Below, one piece after another: positions 35,622 to 45,051 of a stretch of DNA of 64,000 nt; the first letter of the stretch is position 1; each line of letters starts with the position of its first letter. The notes under the pieces were generated by a model, which worked only from the letters and a program-made list of their open reading frames with translations, had not been told where the DNA came from and made no database searches. Location: the NCBI GenBank assembly GCA_021432605.1, contig MU271157.1, positions 186,001 through 250,000 of the forward strand. The letters are read 5' to 3'. This stretch comes from Coniochaeta sp. PMI_546 (taxonomy: Eukaryota; Ascomycota; Sordariomycetes; Coniochaetales; Coniochaetaceae). The position numbers were made by a program, and so were the translations under genes.

Positions 35622-36969
35622 TTAAGCATCATCATCATCAACTCCATCAGTGGTCCGAGTCCGAGTTTTCTTCGTCCTCCGCTTCCGCCCTCGCTCCTCC
35701 GAAACCGGCACCTCATGGTCCCGGAAGGGATAGCCCGGGAAGAAGACATCCAGGAGATTGTCCCAGAATCCCAGGTCGTATATGTTCTCCACATCACGCA
35801 GCCTCCAGACATGCTCCCACTCCCCGACCCCGGGCAGGGGGTGTTTGCACTGCGGCGGCTTTTGGTCATCGGTCTGAACAATGATCTGCTCAGCCTCGAC
35901 AGGCCACCTCGTCCACGCGGGCTCGACCCGCGTGTCCCTGACCCGATCAGCCGGCAGCTTACGACGAAACACCAACCCGTCGTCCATATCAGCCTGCAAG
36001 TCGGACCACTTCATCGACTCGTTGGTCGTCGTGCCGCAGTATATCAGCCAAGCATGATAGGCCAACAGGCCCCACACGAGCGGACTCGTCAGCAGCGCCA
36101 GCATCGTAACAGCCCCCATGCCGACCTTGTCCTGGATGCCCCAGCCCCACGCGACGAGGTACTGCTTCAGCGGAATCGCACCACTGCCCCACGGCCACAG
36201 CGACCAGGCCGGATAGCGCGTCCGCACCTTGGCGGCGATGATGCCCGCGCCCAGGACGCCGCCGTACAGCGTCTGGATGGCCGTCGTCAGGAGGAGCAGC
36301 ACGAACCAGTGCTGGTTGTCGGCGCCGACGCAGTTGTTGATGAAGATGCAGTGGTGGTCCATCTTGGACACGCACTTCTTGCAGATGCTGCAGTGCTTGG
36401 AGCGGGCGGGCTTGAGGAGGTGGCAGGTCTTGCATGCCATGCCCGGCTGGAAGAGGGTGAAGTCGTAGGGGTACTGGGCCATGGCGCGGGCGTGGTTGGT
36501 GGGGTTGATCTCGCCCGGATCGGTGTAGGCTGAGAGGTAGAGGAAGACGTACGGGAGGATGATGGCGAGAGAGCCAAAGACCTTGTGGAAGGTGGTGAAG
36601 TGTGGCCATGCTGCTGGGAGATACATGTACTGCGACCCGCAGAGGAGGAGAAAGAAGAAGATTAGAATCGTTGGGTGCTTATCGTACATCAGGTAGTTCC
36701 AGGTCCGGGATGTATATGATGTGACCCGGCCAGAAGTGAGTCTCTGGTCTATGGCAGAGAAAGTGTTTGGCAGGTAGATCCATATTGCCCGATGCAGCCA
36801 AGCTATAGGTGTATTTCTGGAGGCTAGTCAGTGAAACTGATCAGAGACTACAAGAACACGAGATCAAACTCGCAGCCTACCTGAATATCGGAAGCCTGCC
36901 AAAGAAGGTTACAAATGTCATGAATGAGATGGCCAGGACAGCGAAGGCGATTTTAGCGAGGATGCCCAT
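35622..36969 (-). CDS. SWF1: Palmitoyltransferase SWF1 (DHHC type)
   Basis: Two exons, 36969-36881 and 36816-35622, give 427 residues. The 64-nt intron restores GRLPIFRNTPIAWLHR, typical of Swf1. Swf1 attaches palmitate to cysteines next to transmembrane segments of ER/Golgi SNAREs and other membrane proteins. Four membrane segments are visible: residues 2-22, about 78-95, about 112-125, and about 200 onward with a further span near 255-275. The Cys-rich domain spans about 158-203 with CKTCHLLKPARSKHC and the catalytic DHHC at 183-186 (DHHCIFINNCVG). The C-terminus is highly charged and ends in an acidic run. It is divergent from the RAP1 gene. Confidence 0.93.
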
Positions 36970-37418
36970 ATTGACGAGGAGCGACGGTCGCCCAAGACAC
37001 TCATTGTCTGTTTCGATTGCAGCTGATCTAAACTTGTCCAACGGAAGCGGCAACCATTCAGCTCCTGGTGACTTTGTGAGGTTGAGGTGTTCGCAAGGGT
37101 TTGGACGAAACAAGAGACCCAGCAAGACGCCGCTGTCACCGGCGAGAATGACTCAAGAAGGATGCAAAAATACCTCACTCGAAAAATGAGTCTAAGCAAG
37201 AGCTATGCACAGAAAGCATGAGAAGAAGCAGGACGCGTCAGTCACGATCAGAGATGACCATGTCGCTCCCGTGCAATGTCTAGGCTGCCCGCTGAGCCTC
37301 TCTCAATATGCGAGCCATCTTTGTCATCTGGCAACTCCAGCATCACCGGGCCGGCAACGCGGCTGCACGCGACCCCCGCTTGAGCAATTAAACAACGAAA
37401 CCACTGCTGAGAAGTACT

Positions 37419-37480
37419 AGGGTACCTGACGCAGCAAGTAGGTAAGGTACAGTACCTTCCAGGTTATCAAGGTACCTTAG
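37419..37480. repeat. GGTAAGGTACC-type intergenic motif, copy 3
   Basis: Repeated GGTACCT and GGTAAGGTACAGTACCTT units form nested palindromes. Confidence 0.65.
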
Positions 37481-37744
37481 AGTCCAGCTGTGAACCGAAC
37501 GACCGGGTGCCCCACGTCACGCGTCTCCGTCACGCTCGAAACCTCCCGTCGCGACTGCACGAGGATCCAAAGACATCTACAAGGCCACGTCCTATAAAAT
37601 CCAGGAAAATTCCACACGGCGTTGAATTGCATGTGATTTTCTAATATTGATGGCTTCGCTCCTTCGCATCTGTGTTCTTGTCACCGAAGATTCCCTCTTG
37701 CAGGGCTCTCTACCTTCCATTCGAGCCACGGCGGTGCAGTACAC

Positions 37745-37756
37745 TTAGGGTTAGGG
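37745..37756 (+). promoter_or_regulatory. Telobox: two perfect TTAGGG repeats before the RAP1 ATG
   Basis: TTAGGGTTAGGG ends 7 bases before the start codon of a gene for a telomere-repeat-associated protein. TTAGGG is the common telomere repeat of filamentous ascomycetes. Confidence 0.8.
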
Positions 37757-37763
37757 TTTGAAC

Positions 37764-40700
37764 ATGCCGCGACCTCTCTTCGAGGGTGTGCGATTCTGGG
37801 TCTACGACAGTGTCCCCATGCGGGAGCGCTGGCTGCAGGCTATCACTGTAATTTGATTCACTGTCGGCCTTGGGGAAATGTGACTCTCACTGACCTGATG
37901 CAGGACCACGGTGGAATCTTGACCACAGACATCAACACGGCCAACGTGCGGATTGCCGATCCCATCAAGAAAGCCGGCAAGAGTGCTCCTGAGGATTCCG
38001 TTTCATACGAGTTCATCGAGCGGTCCGTCAAGAATGGCACACTGGAGGATGTGGAAAGTTATCGCATCACAGGTCTCATCCGCAATCCCGCCGCCGCTTC
38101 CAGGTCATCCAGGGGCAAGAGAGTGCCATTTACCACGGCGGACGATCAGATATTGGCAAACTGGCTGGCAAAAATGGAGCTAAAGGGTGAGCCTCTAGCC
38201 GGAAACAAAATATACCAGGAACTCGCCGAGATATGCCCACACCACACTTGGCAATCGTGGAGAACGAGGGCCGTGAACTTTAGAGGTCTCCTCCCCAAAC
38301 CGAAGGTATCAGCAGTAGACCCCTTGGACCGAAACGTTCCTAACGAGGAAGACGAACCCCCGGAGGATGTGTCCAACAGAGAGCAGAAGCCAATTCCGGC
38401 ACCTTCGTCTTCTCGATCGAAACCGGATCCTGGTCCTCAGCGCGGAAAGGTCAAGTTCACGGTGGAAGACGACGAACTCCTCCTAAGCTACGTCAACGAA
38501 GTGAAGAAAAATAGAGCCGGGAACAAGATTTACATTGCTCTGGCCGAGGAGCACCCTCATCACTCATGGCATTCGTGGCGAGATCGATACGTGCGACATC
38601 TAGAGCCTCGACTACAAGCAGAGATAGCAAGCAACGGTTCCGCACCACCGCCATCAACCTCACGACAAGCTACTGGTCAGACGGCCGTCCATCGCGAGTC
38701 TCGCGTGACTTCTGCCGATTATGGACCCGTTCCATCTACCGCTCCAGGATCTGCTCAATTGGTCTCTAGCAGCAATGGTGTGAAGAGCGACGCCAACATC
38801 ACCTCTACAGGTGAAAGACATGTTCAAGATGAGAGACAGGCACTTCCGCGAAGCTCCGCCGATTCCGAAAGCGCAGCAGTACCGTCTTCTAGTGTACCAC
38901 GTAGCGGTAGGCTTTCGACTGAGGATATTAGCCTCAGGCTCGAGAAGGTCCGAATCGCAAGGCTTATCCAGAGACATGGGAGGGGTTACCTTGTCCGCTC
39001 GGCGCTCCGGGAGCTTGAGCACTATCTCCCGGATCTGCAAGCCCATTCGCGTGGTGTCCTACTCCGCTCCAAGTTAAGGAACTTTTTCGAAGACGACCTT
39101 GTACGCCTTCAGGCTCACGCCAGTGGTGCCTTGGTGCGTATGGCGCTCCGCCTGGACGAGGTCGACGGCACCGAAGATGAGTCCACTGCAGCGCTCGAGG
39201 AGCAAATCGCGCAAGAGATGACCCCAAGGCGGCCTCGCAACCCCAAGACACCGAAAGAGGAGTTCTACGCCTTGCTCAACAGCTACTTGGATGCGACCGG
39301 GGCGGAGATCAACCGGTGGCCGAAAGTCCAGGGGCGGACGCTCGACCTGTGGGATCTGTGGCACACGGTCAAGTCGCTTGACCAAGGCCGGTCACCCAGC
39401 GTCCGTAACTGGGAACATATCGCTGAGACTCTTGGCTTTGACTGGATCGAGACGCCGGAGGTTACGCTCCAGTTGAAGAAATGCTACGAGGCTAGTCTGG
39501 GGGAGTTTGAGGAACTGCAGCAAGCCTTCGAGGCTGAGGACTCTGAATCACAGGCAGATCTGGAGACACAGGCGTCGCCAGCACCGCCGGGTGCAGTCAC
39601 GGAGACTGCCGAGTCGGAACTACCTAGCGAATCCTTGCCTTTCCACTCATCACCGCCACGAATCCAGGGCCACAAAAGGTCTTCCGAGCCCGCCCCAGCA
39701 TCCTCGTCTATGGACCTCGGTTTCCGGTCTGCCAAGCGGATGCGCTACAGCAAGGACACCGAGATTCCCTCTACACCGCAGCAGAAGGTGGCCGCACCAG
39801 CAATGGCAAACTCGGGCTGGAAAGAGAGGCTCTCGTCAGGCCGGAGGAGAGCGGCTGTCGTTCCTTCCATCGAATCTGACACGCCGCAACACTCATCGCC
39901 GGACAGACTACCTCAGATGCAACAACCTCGTCCTGCTAATACCAGGCTGGAGCCAGAGACCCAAGACTTTGGCTTCGAAAATGACGGCTTCCGATCCCAG
40001 CCAGACCTGGTTTCCATGCTCGACACCACACCCTCACAACAGCTGCATCTTGAGAACGAGCAACTCACGCCCATCCCGTTCTCCGGCTTCAAGGCTTCCA
40101 AGAGGCCATATGTGTCGCCGTTGGGTTTACGCTTTACCTCTACCTCAAGCCGGCCCAAGGTTGTCCCCGACTCGGCAGCTCCCAGACCCATGAATGGCAG
40201 CATCATCTCCTCGACCGAACAACCGGACGAGAACGACATCACGCCGAAGCCGCCAGCGCGCCAAGCACCACAACCACAGTCAGAGAGTCCGGTCGAGGCA
40301 AAAGCCAAGCGCCGCTCGCTACCAGCATCTTTCCACCGCGCCGTTTCTCCTCCTAGAGGCAGACCTAGTCCCAAGGTGCCGCCCACCGCCCCACCGCGAG
40401 CCTCACTACCGGCCTCCTTCCACGACGACGTCAGGAAGACGTTCCACCCTCCCTCCCATCCGCCAAACGAGCGGTCCTCCCCCGAAGCATCTCCAGTCAA
40501 GAGCAGAGATCCCTCCGGACCAGCCCCCGTCCCCCGCCGCACCCGCTCCACCGGTTCGGCCGCAACAGGGTCCCCGGCGCCACCCAAGATCCTCCCTTCG
40601 GGCCTGAGGCCCCCGAGGGGCCTCTCCTTCATCGAGACGATGGACTATTACATGTCCCTGGGCTACAGGCGGCAGCACGTCATCGACGCCTTCAAGGCGA

Positions 40701-40978
40701 CGCTGACCTGGGGGTTGGCCGCGGTCGTGATGCAGGAGCTGAAGGAGGGGAGGGGGATCCCCGACAACTGGGAGGGGGTGTGGACTGCCAAGGATGATGG
40801 GGATTTGAAATTTGTGCTGGAGGTCGAGAGGGAGGTGGAGGAGAGGAGGAGGACTGGGGATGGCCCGCCGTGGGAGGCGAGGGAGAGGGTCAAGACGGCG
40901 GAGAGGTTGAGACGGCGGTTGGAGGTTAAGCATGGGTTGCAGAGGATGGTGGATCGGGAGATGAGTTTTAGGACGTGA
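37764..40978 (+). CDS. RAP1: RAP1/TERF2IP-type telomere protein with BRCT, Myb, IQ-like, ARID-like and RCT parts
   Basis: Two exons (37764-37847, 37904-40978; 56-nt intron) give 1052 residues. The first exon supplies the start of the N-terminal BRCT domain (PLFEGVRFWVYDSVPMRERW), completed in exon 2 (DHGGILTTDI to about residue 80). Two Myb-type Rap1 domains follow at about 98-158 and 208-262, sharing the pattern GNKIY-x2-LAE-x-PHH-W-SWR. Residues about 374-450 hold three IQ-like repeats (LIQRHGRGYLVR, LQAHSRGVLLR, LQAHASGALVR). Residues about 478-570 resemble an ARID/BRIGHT domain (EEFYALLNSYLDATG, WPKVQGRTLDLWDLW, NWEHIAETLGF). The C-terminal RCT domain (about 938-1052) has GIPDNWEGVWT. Rap1 caps telomeres and silences nearby genes. 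Binding of DNA directly or through a TRF-like partner cannot be told. Confidence 0.88.
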
Positions 40979-41425
40979 GGCGTGGAAGGTAGTATTGCTT
41001 TGGTTGGTTTTTATTTAATGTCGATGAGTCCGAGGACCGAGGGTGGTTGATCATTTACGCTTATGGGACTTACGTTGACTTGGTTTGGTCGATACCCTTG
41101 ATGAGTTATCTAGCAAGCTGGTTATTACATTTTTGCTTGTGCTGATGCCATTGTTGCGTGAACAATGGGTCTAGACTCTACACCATCGTACACAGGGTGG
41201 TAGTATATGTCCTTGCGAAGCATTCTTAACGGACGATCACAGAAGGAGGCGGAGGCCGCTCAAGTCATTGATGGTACCTTGCGTATTTCTTCGTACCTAG
41301 ATATTTACCCTACTCGTGTCTCTGTTCAATCTTGTAGACATCCTCGCGAAAGCAACAACTCTCAATCCCCAGCCATCCCGTCCTGTTTCATCCAATCTGT
41401 GCAGTCAGCAGTAAAAGGTGTACAC
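40979..41425. other. Convergent 3' intergenic region
   Basis: The spacer follows RAP1. No gene is seen. Confidence 0.7.
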
Positions 41426-41905
41426 TCACATGGAACCAGGCCTGCACTTACACGGTAGCCCCTTGGTGTCCTTGCCCTGGCTATGACGAATGCAGACATA
41501 CCCAGGGTCGTCAATATCCATAGCATCTCCCGCGGGATCCTGTAGGTCAGCAGTCTCCTGGTACTCATTCTTCATATCAATGCCATCATCTTGCATCGAC
41601 TCACCCGTCTCGCCAGGGTTCTGAGTGCTGGAATCGCCATCGGACATCTCAGTAGCAGCATCGACCGTAACATCCTCGAGAAGAGAGATCACGTCCTCCA
41701 TCTCAGTTTCGGCAGCGGCCAGCGCCGCCTCGTCGCAGTTGCCACATGTCCGCAGGTTGCCCCCCTGCTGGACCAGCCAGTCGCCGTTGTTCTTGCAGTC
41801 GGTATACCCGGGGTCGAGCGGGTCGAGGTCGCACTGGTATGACTGGGTGTAGAAGAGCTTTGAGCAGCGGGCACAGGTATGTGCCCAGGTTATGCGGACG
41901 CACAT
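41426..41905 (-). CDS. Small Cys-rich hypothetical protein A (159 residues)
   Basis: The N-terminal 60 residues carry regularly spaced cysteines: MC, then CARC, a single C, another C, and CGNC (pattern MC-x8-C-x2-C-x10-C-x11-C-x15-C-x2-C). This suggests a zinc-binding mini-domain. The middle is acidic and disordered, and the end is CKCRPGSM. It has no signal peptide, so the protein is likely intracellular. It is a paralogue of the gene 1 kb away at 42844-43497, with which it shares cysteine spacing and a DW motif. Many filamentous ascomycetes have such short MC-starting Cys-rich proteins of unknown role. Confidence 0.6.
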   Translation of the reverse strand: MCVRITWAHTCARCSKLFYTQSYQCDLDPLDPGYTDCKNNGDWLVQQGGNLRTCGNCDEAALAAAETEMEDVISLLEDVTVDAATEMSDGDSSTQNPGETGESMQDDGIDMKNEYQETADLQDPAGDAMDIDDPGYVCIRHSQGKDTKGLPCKCRPGSM

Positions 41906-42843
41906 GACTGTAGCTGAGTTAGTGATAGGTTGGGAGGGTGACTTACTTTGTTCTTTGTGAGTGAGGATCAGTAGTTAGGGGAGAGGTGATACCGTTGGGA
42001 TAGGTTGGGAAGATGGAGAGGAGTTCTGATACTGTTTTGGCACGACTCTGAGGTGGATTATATAGCTGGGACGCCACTTTAGCTCTTTGAAGTCGAAGCA
42101 TTCTGAATACAGGGGACAAAGGTATTGTTGTTAACAGTGAGCCTCTATGGGGCATTGTGCGACCTCTTTCACATGGCTTGCAACTTGCAGAAAATAAAGT
42201 GAAAGGTTACCACCAAAACTAGTATGAAATTCATTGTTGTTTTGGAGAATGCTGCATTGTTACCAATGTCAATTTTCCTGCATAGACAAAGCATATATCA
42301 CTCCCAATTAGACTACCAAGGAAGGCACTATACAGAATAACACGGACAACAGCAAGGGAGCCGTGGCGATGCCACGGTAGGGATACAGTGACTGCACCTA
42401 GTCGGCGCCCGGCGGTTCTGACCTTTGCCTGACGCTGAGTATATGCTGGTAACTCGAGGACGTTTGTCTACTGCTGCTTAACATAACTTACTAAGTCTAG
42501 AGTCTTCCGTAGTTACTGCCACTTACTCGTACAAGATTGTGCACAGTGAGTGAGATCCCGTATTTCTCTTGCTCACCGTTCCAAGCAGGCTGGGCAATGC
42601 TACCAAATACAATGGTCTACTCCCGTGTCTCAGGGGCTGGCTATATTCACGATGAAGGCGGAGGCACGTATCAGTATGTGTAAGCTTTTTTCTGATTTGA
42701 CTATTATTTTCACGATATGTGTGAAGCTAAGAAAAAGAAAAAGAAAATCACGAACTGTGCTTCCCAATATGTGCAATCGATCACGGATTATCCAACCGTA
42801 TTTGCAAAATGATCCCAACCAGCAATAGGCCGCTGGAAGGTCC
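41906..42843. other. Spacer between the two Cys-rich genes
   Basis: This AT-richer stretch holds no gene that I can recognise. Confidence 0.6.
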
Positions 42844-43497
42844 CTACCGTTTCCGCCGATGGGTACGCGAGGATCCCTTACCTTCAAGGCTGGAGCCTGG
42901 GTCAATTCCACCAGTGACCTTCTGCTGCTCAAAGCCGTAATAGTCAATCTCATCCGGAGAATGAGTTTGGACGTTGGTGAACAACATGGAAGTGCTTGCC
43001 GGCTGTGTAGAAGCAATACTTCCCATCTGTTCGTTACCAGAAGGACTTCCTGTGCCGTCTGCGTGCTCATCTCCAAAGTCCAGATGGGACATAGCATCCC
43101 TCAAGTCACCAGCAGTCTTCTGATTGAGGGGATCAGAAGCCTGCTCAGGGTGGTTCTTGAGCCAAGCCTCGAGCCGTGCATTGGCGTACGGGGCGGTATA
43201 AGCGTTGAGTTCGCTCAATGGGCCAAAAACGCTAGGTGGCTCGACGACGGGGCTCGGGATCTCAGGGACAACGGGTTTAGACTTAAGTGGCTCAAGGGTA
43301 ATAGGTCCGGGACTGCCGCGCTCGGCGCAAGTGGCGCAGAGCTTCTTGGAATGGTCCTCGACGAGGGTCCAGTCCGTATTGTCGCATTGTTGGCGGCCTA
43401 GACGCTTATACCACGCGGCATTGCAGGTGATGTTGTCGGTGATGATTCGGTTGTTACAGCGATTGCAGCGGTAGATGGTTGTGATGTGCTGACACAT
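42844..43497 (-). CDS. Small Cys-rich hypothetical protein B (217 residues)
   Basis: A single exon starts MCQHITTIYRCNRCNNRI. The N-terminal cysteine pattern (MC, CNRC, C, C, CATC) and a DWTLV segment repeat those of the neighbour at 41426-41905, so the two are tandem paralogues on the same strand. The rest is Pro/Ser-rich and low in complexity, with a basic end (RTHRRKR). No signal peptide or membrane span is visible. A zinc-binding regulatory or adaptor role is a guess; function is unknown. Confidence 0.6.
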   Translation of the reverse strand: MCQHITTIYRCNRCNNRIITDNITCNAAWYKRLGRQQCDNTDWTLVEDHSKKLCATCAERGSPGPITLEPLKSKPVVPEIPSPVVEPPSVFGPLSELNAYTAPYANARLEAWLKNHPEQASDPLNQKTAGDLRDAMSHLDFGDEHADGTGSPSGNEQMGSIASTQPASTSMLFTNVQTHSPDEIDYYGFEQQKVTGGIDPGSSLEGKGSSRTHRRKR

Positions 43498-43971
43498 GGT
43501 TGCAAGAGATGAGGGCTGCTGATATGGCAGGATATGTGAAGATAAAAGTATCGTGATCCAGAGTGTAATGATGTTAGTGATGGAGATCGTTCAGCTGTGA
43601 AGTAGTGAGCAAGGTGTTGGATGTTAAGTATGCCATTGGCACGCGCGGTCATAGTCGTTCTGCCTTCGCATTGGGAAGAACAGAGACATTGTGAGGCCCT
43701 GATCGTCTTTGTGTCGATTGTAGCTTTGAAGGCTCGTTGTGCTGGACTTGACTTTGCCTATGCCTTCTCTCGGACAATGTGGTTATGTTTCTGGTTATGC
43801 TCAACACAAAGGTTGCATCAAAGGCGATAATTAGCACAACGCAAACAAAGTCATCGTCCCAAAAAACAGAGGATCTCTCATCGCTTCCGGCAAATATGAG
43901 ATGAAAAGCATTATTAGGGGGCTTCCTCCACGCATTACAATTCCCTTTCCACGTGCCATCCCCTTCGGTGC

Positions 43972-44367
43972 ATGTTCATAGAGATGGAGGGCGTGACGAG
44001 AAAGCCTGGTGGAAGCCCCTGCAGAGTTGGGACCAAGGAGTTGAAGACAACGCAAGAAGAAGATCCAACAAGTCTCAGTCCCGTCCTCGAGACCACTGAC
44101 AACTACATGGTCGGGATGACTGCCAACATCGTGCGGCGTCCTCCGGCTCAGACTAGGGCATTTTGGGGAGATGTCAGAGCGAAGCTGTGGATCGACGATG
44201 GCGAGATCGAGCCCGCCAGAATTAAGGTGGCGTCTAAGCGGCCCGACAGCTCCAACGACGGCAAGAAGGTGTTGGCGGCGCGATTGGACGACATCAACAC
44301 GTATTACAATGGTATACGCGCAGACAAGCTTCAGATAAGCATGATGCCATCAGCAGAGAGAAGGTAA
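43972..44367 (+). CDS. Possible hypothetical protein, 131 residues
   Basis: An ATG-started frame with mixed, protein-like composition (AFWGDVRAKLWIDDGEIEPA) ends at a TAA that coincides with a good splice donor (GGTAAGTTAG), so it could also be an exon of a lost or longer gene. No family is recognised. The last 40 bases belong to the segment that is repeated at 60.1 kb, where it is not coding in the same way. This argues that the end of this frame is secondary. Confidence 0.3.
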   Translation: MFIEMEGVTRKPGGSPCRVGTKELKTTQEEDPTSLSPVLETTDNYMVGMTANIVRRPPAQTRAFWGDVRAKLWIDDGEIEPARIKVASKRPDSSNDGKKVLAARLDDINTYYNGIRADKLQISMMPSAERR

Positions 44368-44514
44368 GTTAGAGGGGTATGCTCCGTACTGTATTCTATG
44401 CTACCAAAATGCGCCGGCTGAGCTGAGCTAGGTAATGGTAGGACAATTTACTCAACTATTAAGAGCGATGAATGATATGTACATGTAAAGCAGTCCAAGC
44501 GAAAGGAAATACCC
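44329..44514. repeat. Diverged duplicate of the 60.1-60.3 kb segment
   Basis: Two blocks match 60108-60318 in the same order: about 44329-44382 (ATGCCATCAGCA then AGAGAAGGTAAGT) and about 44474-44514 (ATGATATG, ACATGTAAA). In the first 43 bases I count about 37 identities. The other copy is the 3' flank of the GPI-anchored Cys-rich gene. Confidence 0.55.
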
Positions 44515-45051
44515 CAGATTTGACCGTGGGCTTGCCCTCTGGGGAACATCCCTGTATATGCGGGGCCGCGATTCCACCATGCTTGTTTGGGGCACGGTGG
44601 GAAGACCTCCGTTGTCCCTAACGAGCCTAGTCTCATTGAATGTACTATGTAGTTCCAGACACCCGGGTCAGATTGACTCGACGCACGTGAATGTGGCGCA
44701 AACACGTCCCGGTACCAATAGTGCAGAACCATTTTCTCTGCTAATGAATGTCTTATTAAAGGTTGGCCAATTTCCAAAGCAATCTTTGAACATCAGTGGT
44801 TATTCACTCGTCGCCAACAATGTTATAATGGTTTAACCCCTTCTTGCTTCTTGAGCGCCACCATCATATTGGACAACTGTCACGATGTCAACTGTTGATG
44901 GCATATTGTAGGTCTCTCTTCCTGTGGTACGAGCTTCTAAGCATTGCGCGGCTCGTTTCTCAGCAACCAGTGCCTTGCAGCTTCCACAAGCACCACTGTC
45001 CATCTCTTCATCTACCCGCACAAGACCACATGCGAACTTAGGACGACTGCG

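Larger units (their letters stand above)
36970..37763. promoter_or_regulatory. Divergent promoter, SWF1 and RAP1
   Basis: This 794-base spacer serves both genes. It holds the GGTAAGGTACC-type block (37419-37480) and, at its RAP1 end, two telomere repeats. Confidence 0.55.
43498..45051. other. Spacer with a possible short gene and a duplicated 3'-flank fragment
   Basis: The spacer runs from the Cys-rich gene B to the first Zn2Cys6 gene. It contains the weak ORF at 43972-44367 and the segment similar to 60.1-60.3 kb. Confidence 0.5.
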
